Below are positions 34,927 to 41,815 of a stretch of 64,000 nt of DNA, one piece after another. The notes below the pieces were generated by a model that made no database searches, was not told the origin of the DNA, and saw nothing but the letters and a program-made list of their open reading frames with translations. Made by a program: the position numbers and the translations under genes. The number at the start of each line of letters is the position of its first letter. Within the stretch, counting starts at the first letter, position 1. Source of the DNA: SIG622 sp045600125 (lineage in GTDB: Bacteria; Bacillota; Clostridia; Oscillospirales; CAG-382); the NCBI GenBank assembly GCA_045600125.1, contig JAZRXH010000101.1:4391-68390 (forward strand), read 5' to 3'.

Positions 34927-36303
34927 ATGGACAACAGAGAAAAACTCGGTTCCCGGCTCGGCTTCATACTGCTGTCGGCAGGCTGCGCCATCGGCTGCGG
35001 CAACGTATGGAAATTCCCGTGGATGGCGGGCAAGTACGGCGGAGGCGGCTTTGTTTTCGTTTATCTCATCTGTCTTCTCGTTCTCGGCCTTCCGGTCATG
35101 ACCATGGAATTCGCTCTCGGACGTGCGTCCCAGGCTTCCCCCGTAAAAATGCTCGGAAAGCTCCAGAGACCGAAGCAGGGCTGGAAGGCATACGGTCCCT
35201 TCGCTCTCATCGGCAACGTCGCCCTCATGTCCTTCTATACGGTCGTTACCGGCTGGATCTTCTACTACTTCGGTAAATTCCTGCTTGGCAAGAATTCAGA
35301 CCTGAACCTTGATATGCTGACGGAAACCGGTGAATCGGTGAACCCCTTCGTCAACATGATCACGAATCCTTCGCTGAACGTGATCTTCCTTCTCGTAGTC
35401 GTTGTTATCGGCTTCGGCATCCTCTGCTTCAATCTGCAGGGCGGTCTTGAAAGAGTCACCAAGTATTTGATGCTCATTCTTTTCTTCCTCATGATCGTTC
35501 TTGCCGTTTACAGCGCAACTCTTCCGGGTGCGGCTGAAGGCTACAGGTTCTACCTTCTTCCCGACTTTTCCAAGATCACGCCCGAAGTCATCGTCGGCGC
35601 CATGAACCAGGCGTTCTTCACGCTCAGCCTCGGGATCGGCTCCATGGCGATCTTCGGCTCCTACATCGGCAAGGAGCGTTCTCTCCTCGGTGAGTCTGTC
35701 AATGTCATCCTTCTCGATACCTTCGTAGCACTCATGGCGGGCATGATCATGTTCCCCGCCTGCACTACCTACAACCTCGACCTCGATGCAGGTCCTGCGC
35801 TCCTCTTCAACACCATGGCGACCGTCTTCAACAGAATGGGCGCTACCGGTCGTTGGATCGGCGCTCTCTTCTTCCTCTTCATGTGCTTTGCGGCTCTCTC
35901 TACCGTTCTTGCGGTATTCGAGAACATTCTTGCGATGATACGTGAGCTCACCGGACTTTCCCGTCCCATGGGCTGCCTTGTTTGCGGTATCGGTATTTTC
36001 CTTCTCGGTCTTACCACCGCCCTCGGCTACAGCGTTCTCTCCGGCTTTGTTCCCTTCGCAGAAGGCACCGCATTCCTCGATTTCTGGGATTTCATCGTTT
36101 CCACCAATCTCCTTCCTCTGGGCTCTCTCGTATTTGCTTTGTTCTGCACCACCAAGATGGGTTGGGGCTGGGACAACTTCAAGGCAGAAGCAAACTGCGG
36201 CAAGGGTCTCAAGGTCAAGGACTGGATGCAGCCCGTCTTCAATTCCGTTCCCGTTATCGTTCTCGTGCTCTACGTTTACGGTCTTATTACCTTCGCCTGG
36301 TAA
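34927..36303 (+). CDS. Sodium-dependent transporter of the NSS (SNF) family
   Basis: A 458-residue membrane transporter of the LeuT fold. The first helix carries the sodium- and substrate-binding signature SRLGFILLSAGCAIGCGNVWKFPW, and the next segment (GGGGFVFVYLICLLVLGLPVMTMEFALGR) is also typical. About 11-12 membrane helices can be drawn, normal for bacterial NSS. Members import amino acids with Na+. The ATG follows AGGAGGT, and promoter and terminator are both clear, so it is a single-gene unit. The specific amino acid cannot be told from sequence alone. Confidence 0.95.
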   Translation: MDNREKLGSRLGFILLSAGCAIGCGNVWKFPWMAGKYGGGGFVFVYLICLLVLGLPVMTMEFALGRASQASPVKMLGKLQRPKQGWKAYGPFALIGNVALMSFYTVVTGWIFYYFGKFLLGKNSDLNLDMLTETGESVNPFVNMITNPSLNVIFLLVVVVIGFGILCFNLQGGLERVTKYLMLILFFLMIVLAVYSATLPGAAEGYRFYLLPDFSKITPEVIVGAMNQAFFTLSLGIGSMAIFGSYIGKERSLLGESVNVILLDTFVALMAGMIMFPACTTYNLDLDAGPALLFNTMATVFNRMGATGRWIGALFFLFMCFAALSTVLAVFENILAMIRELTGLSRPMGCLVCGIGIFLLGLTTALGYSVLSGFVPFAEGTAFLDFWDFIVSTNLLPLGSLVFALFCTTKMGWGWDNFKAEANCGKGLKVKDWMQPVFNSVPVIVLVLYVYGLITFAW

Positions 36304-36329
36304 TGGATTGACAGCAGCATAAGACAGTT

Positions 36330-36367
36330 TTACCCCGCCTCGGGCATTTCCGAAGCGGGGTATTTTT
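36330..36367 (+). terminator. Intrinsic terminator of the NSS transporter
   Basis: TACCCCGC and GCGGGGTA enclose a CTCGGGC...CCGAA loop and are followed by TTTTTC. Confidence 0.9.
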
Positions 36368-36380
36368 CTGCAAGCTCTCG

Positions 36381-36426
36381 GAAGGAAAAGCCTTTCCTTC
36401 GGTCTTTCTTTTTTCGGGAAAGACCG
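36381..36426. terminator. Pair of hairpins between convergent genes
   Basis: GAAGGAAA/TTTCCTTC (36381-36400) and CGGTCTTTC/GAAAGACCG (36400-36426) lie just past the thioredoxin stop. T-runs are modest; they may help end the thioredoxin transcript. Confidence 0.4.
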
Positions 36427-36432
36427 AACCGG

Positions 36433-36741
36433 TCAAAGAAGGGCGACGATCTCTTCCTTCGGACGGTAGCCCACCGAGGTGTTTGTGATCTTCCCGTCCT
36501 TCACCACCACAACGGTGGGGATGCTCATGATCCCGAAGGCGGCGCTGAGCTCCGGCTCCTCGTCCACGTTCACCTTGCAGACCTTCACCTTGCCGTCGTA
36601 CTCGGCAGCGATCTCCTCGATGACGGGAGCGAGCATACGGCAGGGACCGCACCAGGTCGCCCAGAAGTCGATGAGAACGGGAAGAGCCGACTGTTTTACT
36701 TCTTTTTCAAAACTGTCCTTTGTCAATGTGATTTCCGACAT
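36433..36741 (-). CDS. trxA: Thioredoxin
   Basis: A 102-residue thioredoxin, a cytoplasmic dithiol-disulfide reductase. The active site is FWATWCGPCRML, with Cys31 and Cys34, and the cis-proline loop is GIMSIPTVVVVKDG near residues 71-84. Both the length and the Asp25 buried acid (LIDFWA) are standard. The ATG at 36739-36741 follows GAGGAGG. It lies at one edge of an AT-rich insert; a second redox cluster lies on the other side of that insert. Confidence 0.96.
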   Translation of the reverse strand: MSEITLTKDSFEKEVKQSALPVLIDFWATWCGPCRMLAPVIEEIAAEYDGKVKVCKVNVDEEPELSAAFGIMSIPTVVVVKDGKITNTSVGYRPKEEIVALL

Positions 36742-36857
36742 ATTGTACCTCCTCATCGTAGATTTTGAAGCCTTATACATATTTAATTATGTTTCCTTCG
36801 CAAAACAACTTGATTTATTCATGTTTTTTTGCCTTTGTGACGTCGTATTATCAAAAT

Positions 36858-36875
36858 GTTATCAGCTTTGATAAC
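36858..36875. promoter_or_regulatory. 18-base palindrome GTTATCA-N4-TGATAAC, possible operator
   Basis: Perfect 7-base arms with a 4-base centre, about 115 bases upstream of trxA and just past the end of the DUF1351-exonuclease gene. The arms resemble sites of small repressors; the binding protein is unknown. Confidence 0.4.
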
Positions 36876-36960
36876 AGCTTTGTTCGTTTCTTGCGTTAGC
36901 AACGCCGTCCCTATATAGTTTCAAGCCATAAAAGTGAAAATACTTATTGCCATTGTTTGC

Positions 36961-38310
36961 TTACAGATAATCTTCTCTTATCATCAAATAAACATACGCA
37001 TTTGCTTCTGCGTCACACCATGCTCTGTGTGCTTTCTCTTGAGTAACGCCATAGTAATCCGAAAGTGTTGTAAGTTTAACGTCTTTCAGTCCGAGCGTTT
37101 TGTTAAGCTTTATCGCCAAAGGCTTCGTATCAAGGAACAAGTTGTCAAAAACTATTCCCGCTTTATTAGCAGCACGTGAAATGTGCGGAATATCACACCC
37201 TTTGATGTTATGACCCACCAATATATAATCCCCCACAAATTTCTTAAATACACGTATAACCTCGTCAACCGAAGGCTCATTTGCGACCATTTCGTTCGTG
37301 ATATGCGTCAAACGCTCTACCATCGGCGTAATTTTGCGGCCGGGATTACAAAGCATATCAAATTTGTCAACGAGCTGCCCATTTACAAATTTAACAGCTC
37401 CGATTTCAATAATTTCGGATTCTGCATCTCCGTTTGCCGCACCGAAGGTACCGGAATGTTCGATGTCAAACGCCACAAACGAGTCGAAATCCGTAACCGT
37501 CGTTTCTTTCATTAATTTGGGCATACCGTCCTCAATTTCTTCGTAATCCATGCCAAGAATATCGAGTTGCGTTTCAAGCGTCAGAAATTGGTTCTGCGTA
37601 CCGAAAATTTTCAGCGTTTTGAATCCGACAACGCCCTGTTTTTCAGTCGTCTGCGGTTCGCACAAGGTGGCATCCGATTCCGTTTCTGCGGACGCTTCAT
37701 CAATATCTCTTATAAAATTTTTCACCCCGTCCATCGAAAGTGTCTGATAATAATGAGCAAGCAGTGCAGACGTATTTGAACCCGCCGTTACACGAATGCT
37801 TTGTATATTGTCTGCGGCACTTGATATAATTTCATCAACGTCCCGCTGCCATTGTTTGTCACGGTACGTAGCATTTAACCACCTTTCATTAAAAAAGGCG
37901 GGACTGTTTAAGACCTTCTCGGCATAATCTCCGAGAGAAACGGCTTTGTTTTTAGCATAATTCATAATTTCACGCTTTTTAACCAGTTTATCATTTTCTT
38001 TAATAAAATCATCCGCAATCTTAAAAGGAACTTTAACGAGCTCAATCAGTTCGTCGAGCTTTTTTTGAACGTCCTCAAACGGTGCGTTATACGCTTTTTC
38101 TATTTCTTTTTTCTTATCTGTCAGCAGTTTCTTTATATTCTTTAATTCGTCACGATCGGCAATGGCAATATCCATTCTCTCAATCGAATACGGTACCGCT
38201 CCGTACTGTTTTAAGCCGGTTTTAAGTTTTTCTTTTACCTCGGCAAAATTCGAAAAAGTTACAATGCCCGGCGAGCAGACAGTTGTAATTGACAAGTTAT
38301 TGGAATGCAT
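36961..38310 (-). CDS. DUF1351 - DEDDh exonuclease fusion protein
   Basis: A 449-residue protein in two parts. Residues 1-265 are helical and coiled-coil-rich and look like phage DUF1351 (opening LSITTVCSPGIVTFSNF, then lysine-rich helices). Residues 275-449 form a DnaQ-like 3'-5' exonuclease: FDIEHSG (Asp282, Glu284), GHNIKGCDIPHI (Asp373) and HRAWCDAEANAY (His428, Asp433), a complete DEDDh set. The whole gene is clearly more AT-rich than its neighbours and stands alone with wide gaps on both sides, signs of transfer from a phage or element. DUF1351 assignment is from pattern recall. Role in recombination or defence is open. Confidence 0.75.
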   Translation of the reverse strand: MHSNNLSITTVCSPGIVTFSNFAEVKEKLKTGLKQYGAVPYSIERMDIAIADRDELKNIKKLLTDKKKEIEKAYNAPFEDVQKKLDELIELVKVPFKIADDFIKENDKLVKKREIMNYAKNKAVSLGDYAEKVLNSPAFFNERWLNATYRDKQWQRDVDEIISSAADNIQSIRVTAGSNTSALLAHYYQTLSMDGVKNFIRDIDEASAETESDATLCEPQTTEKQGVVGFKTLKIFGTQNQFLTLETQLDILGMDYEEIEDGMPKLMKETTVTDFDSFVAFDIEHSGTFGAANGDAESEIIEIGAVKFVNGQLVDKFDMLCNPGRKITPMVERLTHITNEMVANEPSVDEVIRVFKKFVGDYILVGHNIKGCDIPHISRAANKAGIVFDNLFLDTKPLAIKLNKTLGLKDVKLTTLSDYYGVTQEKAHRAWCDAEANAYVYLMIREDYL

Positions 38311-38799
38311 AACTATTTTCCTCCTAAAATAAATGATTTATTATTTGTTGTTTCGCATTGTTTTCGGCCCTTCGACTGTATCACTCCTCCCTTTATGCTG
38401 TGCAAAGCCGTACAACACAGAAATCAGGTCGTTACCTCAGCGTTTTCTCTGAACAGCTTTCGACTCTTTTGGCAGAATAAAAGCATCGACCATATCGCCC
38501 GAATCTTCGGTATTTGTCAAGTCATCTTTGACGTTAAACCCGCAATTTCTAGCACACGCTCAATAAATCTTCTGAAAATATTATTCCTGACTGCCATCTA
38601 TACACGGAAGCATTTCAGACAGAATTTAGTTTATTAATTCCTGTTTTATTGTGTTTTTCTCTTTCAGACATATTTTCACATATTTTTAGAGAACAGCACA
38701 ACGGCAATTCCGTTCGTTTTTCATCCGACGTTGGGGGGATTTGACTTACCTTTTATTCATTCACATTTTTTCGACTTTTATGGTTTTATGGCGGATGAC
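38311..38799. other. AT-rich non-coding stretch beside the exonuclease fusion
   Basis: About 490 AT-rich bases upstream of the fusion gene, with no gene I can support and no clear integrase, tRNA end or terminal repeat. It probably holds the fusion gene's promoter and old insertion debris. Confidence 0.45.
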
Positions 38800-39003
38800 C
38801 TAGTCTTTGATTGATTTATAATACAGCATGCAGTGGCAGAAGCCTTCGAAAGTCGGATCGGCGATCTGCTCCCGGAACTCCCGGCACATGCACTTCGTGT
38901 CCTCGTTTTTTTCCATGCGGCAGGGACAGTAGCCTCCCTTCATTTTCAGACCCTCTTTGACGGTCTTTACGACTTCTTTATCGGGATTCAGTGTGATTTT
39001 CAT
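38800..39003 (-). CDS. Ferredoxin-thioredoxin reductase catalytic-domain protein
   Basis: A 67-residue protein with the three Cys-x-Cys pairs of the FTR catalytic chain: CPC (26, 28), CMC (38, 40) and CHC (56, 58). In the known enzyme these hold a 4Fe-4S cluster and the active disulfide, passing electrons from ferredoxin to thioredoxin. The spacing between the first and second pairs is shorter, and between the second and third longer, than in the plant enzyme. The ATG at 39001-39003 follows AAAGGAC. Third gene of a ccdA-tlpA-FTR operon. No FTR variable chain is visible, so it may act alone, as in some anaerobes. Confidence 0.82.
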   Translation of the reverse strand: MKITLNPDKEVVKTVKEGLKMKGGYCPCRMEKNEDTKCMCREFREQIADPTFEGFCHCMLYYKSIKD

Positions 39004-39047
39004 GGATTGTCCTTTCTGTTTTCGCAATTTTATTTTAGGCATAAGCC

Positions 39048-39620
39048 TCATTCTGCGCCTGTCAGTTTTTTCAGGATGCTTTCCGCCGTTTCCTCCCGGA
39101 TGGCGCCGCTCTTTAAGGCATAGAGGTTACCGTCTGCGTCGATAAAGGCGGTAAGGGGAATGGCAGAGGCACCGTAGGCGATGGCGGCATTGCCGTCAGT
39201 ATCAAAATACACGGGGAAGGTATAGCCGTTTTCCTCCATGTAGGCAAGGGCTTTTTCCACCGTGTCCCGACCGTCCGCAAGGTCGATCATATAGAAATCG
39301 ACTTTCCCGTCGTAGAGAGCGGCGTATTTTTCAAAAATCGGAAGCTCCTCCACGCAGTAGGGACACCACGTTGCCCAGAAGTTGAGCACACAGGGTCTTC
39401 CCTCCCTTTCCGTAAGTCTTTCCGAGAGGCGTACCGGCGTTCCGTCCTCGGTATAGACCGTAAAGTCGGGCGCATTCCCGCTCTTTTTACTTGCCAAAAG
39501 CTCCTCCGGCGAAGATGCTTCCCCGTATTTTTCCGACAGCTTCGGGTACAGAATCGCTGCGGTAAGGATGACCGCCGCAAGGGCAATGACGGAAAGAAGA
39601 AGCGATTTATTCTTTTTCAC
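39048..39620 (-). CDS. TlpA/ResA family membrane-anchored thiol-disulfide reductase
   Basis: A 190-residue extracytoplasmic thioredoxin-fold protein. An N-terminal membrane anchor (residues 6-25) leads to a stalk and the redox domain, with FWATWCPYCVEELP (Cys86, Cys89) and a later IPLTAFIDADG cis-proline loop. ResA-type proteins reduce disulfides outside the membrane, using electrons from CcdA. The gene lies 59 bases after ccdA and 44 bases before the FTR gene, which fits a dithiol relay from cytoplasm to surface. No cytochrome c genes are seen, so general surface disulfide control is more likely than cytochrome maturation. Confidence 0.9.
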   Translation of the reverse strand: MKKNKSLLLSVIALAAVILTAAILYPKLSEKYGEASSPEELLASKKSGNAPDFTVYTEDGTPVRLSERLTEREGRPCVLNFWATWCPYCVEELPIFEKYAALYDGKVDFYMIDLADGRDTVEKALAYMEENGYTFPVYFDTDGNAAIAYGASAIPLTAFIDADGNLYALKSGAIREETAESILKKLTGAE

Positions 39621-39678
39621 AGTATGACCTCCTTTTCATTATCACGCAGTTGCTTCGCCGTACTCTTTTCCTTCGGCA

Positions 39679-40416
39679 TCAGACGGACAAAACGCCGAGA
39701 AGCCTTGAAAAGAGTCCGAAACCGACAAGGATCCCCACGACGATGAGAAAGATTCCGCAGACAACACGCACCGTCTTTCCGTGCCTTTTCAGGAACGAGA
39801 AGGCGCCCTTCAGTTTTCCGATAAGGATCGCCGACAGAACGAAAGGCACACCGAGTCCGAGGGAATATGCCAGAAGCAGGGCGATTCCCTTTGCCGCTCC
39901 TCCCTCCGACGCCGCCAGCATCAGCGCCGAGCCGAGGAAAGCACCGACGCAGGGAGAAAGGCTGACCGAGTAGACGACGCCGAAAAGAAAGGCGGACAGA
40001 AGGCTTCCCGTCATCCTATAGCCCGATTTTGATTTGAAGAGCTGAAACGGCAGGATCTCAAGATACGACAGTCCGAAGAGCACGATGACAGCCCCGCAGG
40101 CGGCGTTTACGACTGTTTTGTATCGGGCGAGCAATTCCCCGAGAAGTCCTGCAAACGCTCCCATAAGGCAGAATATGAGCGTAAAGCCGAGCACGAACGC
40201 CAAAGCCCGCAGAAGTGTCCGAAGCGCAGAGCCGTCTTCGGCATTTTCTTCTTTCACTGCATGGTTTACGTCGATATTTCCGATGTCAATGCCGTCATCG
40301 GACTTACCGCTTTCCCCCGCCCCTGCAAAATAGGAAATATAGAGCGGCAGAAGCGGCAGCATACAGGGGGAAATGAAGGACAGAACGCCTTCCAGAAAAG
40401 TGATGAAGAACCGCAT
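39679..40416 (-). CDS. ccdA: Cytochrome c biogenesis protein CcdA (thiol electron carrier across the membrane)
   Basis: A 245-residue, six-helix membrane protein of the DsbD/CcdA group. The two redox cysteines are in FISPCMLPLLPLY (Cys18) and SLSPCVGAFLG, each followed by proline or glycine-rich turns as usual. It moves reducing power from cytoplasmic thioredoxin to outside partners such as TlpA. I start at the ATG at 40414-40416, preceded by CGGAGGT. A short Asp/Glu-rich cytoplasmic loop lies near residues 37-60. First gene of the ccdA-tlpA-FTR operon; trxA, a likely electron donor, is 3 kb away across an AT-rich insert. Confidence 0.92.
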   Translation of the reverse strand: MRFFITFLEGVLSFISPCMLPLLPLYISYFAGAGESGKSDDGIDIGNIDVNHAVKEENAEDGSALRTLLRALAFVLGFTLIFCLMGAFAGLLGELLARYKTVVNAACGAVIVLFGLSYLEILPFQLFKSKSGYRMTGSLLSAFLFGVVYSVSLSPCVGAFLGSALMLAASEGGAAKGIALLLAYSLGLGVPFVLSAILIGKLKGAFSFLKRHGKTVRVVCGIFLIVVGILVGFGLFSRLLGVLSV

Positions 40417-40848
40417 GACGACCTCCGTTTCATAGTCCGTGCATGGCACAGACAGAGTAGTAAAGAATGCAAAAGGACACAGCCGTGCAGCGCCGATCGG
40501 GCTTTACAGCGTGTCTGCGGCGGCTATACAAAACCTTCGGAATGAAACAAACGTAAATCCGCACAATTCCTTGTGCTGCATGGATTTGCCGGGACTTTAT
40601 TAAAAAACGGTAAACTGCGGCGCTGGAACACGGGAACAGAAGGAGAAACAGAAGCATCCGCCGCGTGCCGTCTTCTCTGCCGCAGGCTATCGCCTTTGAA
40701 AAATGTTCCGGTATTGCGTTTCAGGATCTAACATTCCTCTTCGACTATTGTGCCGAAAAAGACGGGTCTATAAACAGAAACATGCGACTCCGACAAAAAA
40801 TCGAAGCCGCAAAATTTCGGACGCCGTAACCGGATCGAAAGCAGAACG
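40417..40848. other. Non-coding stretch upstream of ccdA
   Basis: About 430 bases with only short frames that lack ribosome sites. It should include the ccdA promoter and the end of the coiled-coil gene's transcript; I cannot place either with confidence. Confidence 0.4.
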
Positions 40849-41520
40849 TCAGTTTTTCCGATCTTTTTTTTCGGAGGACGACATGATTTCGTCCGCCAGT
40901 TTTTCCGCCTCGGCAACCGTGAAGCTCGCCTTCACAACGGCTTCGGCAACGATTTTTTCGTACTTCTCGTTTGCCTTTTCCGAAAGCTCCGCCGCCTTCC
41001 TTGCGGCTTTCTCGACACGCTGTCTGCTTTCGGCGTCTGCCATGGCAAGCATTCTTTTAGACTGTTCTTCCGTGTCGGCTATCCGCACCTTCGATTTTTC
41101 CTCTGCCTCATGGAGCATGGTCTTCGCCTTTTCCTCTGCCTCGCGGAGCATGGCCTTCGCCTTTTCCTCTGCTTCGGAGAGAACGGCGTTTGCTGTTTTC
41201 TCGGCGTTTTCCGTCAGTTCCTTGGCTCTTGCTTCGGCTTCCACGATGGCATTGTTGGTGTTGACCTCCGCCTTTTCTTCCAGCTTGCGTATATTTTCAA
41301 GGTATTGCGATGCCGCCGCATCCGCCGCCTCATACACCTTATTCAGGGCAAGCGCCGCCTCGGACATGGTACCCGCCTCGCTGATGATCAGCTCCCGGGA
41401 CTGCACCTTTTCCTGCGCTTCATCCAGCAGCTGCTGCAGTCTTCCGATCTCCTTGCCCTGTTCGATCAGCATTTCGAGCAGTTCTTTGCGGGTCATTCGT
41501 TTCAGTTCTTTATCTGCCAT
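40849..41520 (-). CDS. Coiled-coil protein of unknown function
   Basis: A 223-residue protein, almost all heptad coiled coil. The first 30 residues (KELKRMTRKELLEMLIEQGK) form a short basic-acidic helix typical of a clostridial family often loosely annotated as DNA repair or cell-division protein. Residues 70-200 repeat a unit AEEKAKAMLREAEEKAKTML with heptad spacing. No enzyme motif or membrane helix is seen. The ATG at 41518-41520 follows GGAAGGG. It could be a scaffold or a DivIVA/Smc-like structural protein; this is not established. The reverse-strand frame here is a Ser-rich shadow. Confidence 0.75.
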   Translation of the reverse strand: MADKELKRMTRKELLEMLIEQGKEIGRLQQLLDEAQEKVQSRELIISEAGTMSEAALALNKVYEAADAAASQYLENIRKLEEKAEVNTNNAIVEAEARAKELTENAEKTANAVLSEAEEKAKAMLREAEEKAKTMLHEAEEKSKVRIADTEEQSKRMLAMADAESRQRVEKAARKAAELSEKANEKYEKIVAEAVVKASFTVAEAEKLADEIMSSSEKKDRKN

Positions 41521-41756
41521 ACTGCACCCTTCCGCCAATACCGAATGGAAATCCGGGGCTTCGGTCACGCTCTTGATGTGCGGAAAGCCCCTGTCTGCGG
41601 CATATTATATCAAAGAATTGGCACCGTTTCAATATTTTTTTATGAATAATATTTGATTTACAGATAAAGAACATCGGCGCCGTTGTTCGGGTTACATCCT
41701 CCGACGCCCTGCGCTGACGGCAATCGTTTCCCATTTCAGATGTTCTAAGAGATATG

Positions 41757-41791
41757 AAAAACGGCGGACGCCGCAAGAAGACGCCCGCCGT
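41757..41791 (-). terminator. Intrinsic terminator of the 2,654-residue surface protein gene
   Basis: The minus-strand stem ACGGCGGGCG / CGTCCGCCGT (41782-41791 and 41761-41770; one G-T pair) is followed by four T's (41757-41760). Confidence 0.75.
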
Positions 41792-41815
41792 AACGGTGTA
41801 TGGATGTACTGTATC

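Noticed and set aside
38305..38637. Plus-strand frame of 110 residues in the AT-rich insert
   Set aside because: No ribosome site, no recognisable motif and an odd His/Phe/Ile composition; treated as non-coding.
40703..41656. Ser/Phe-rich plus-strand frame of 317 residues opposite the coiled-coil gene
   Set aside because: The Ser-Ala-Phe pattern is the antisense of Glu-Ala-Lys heptads; the minus strand has a proper start and ribosome site.
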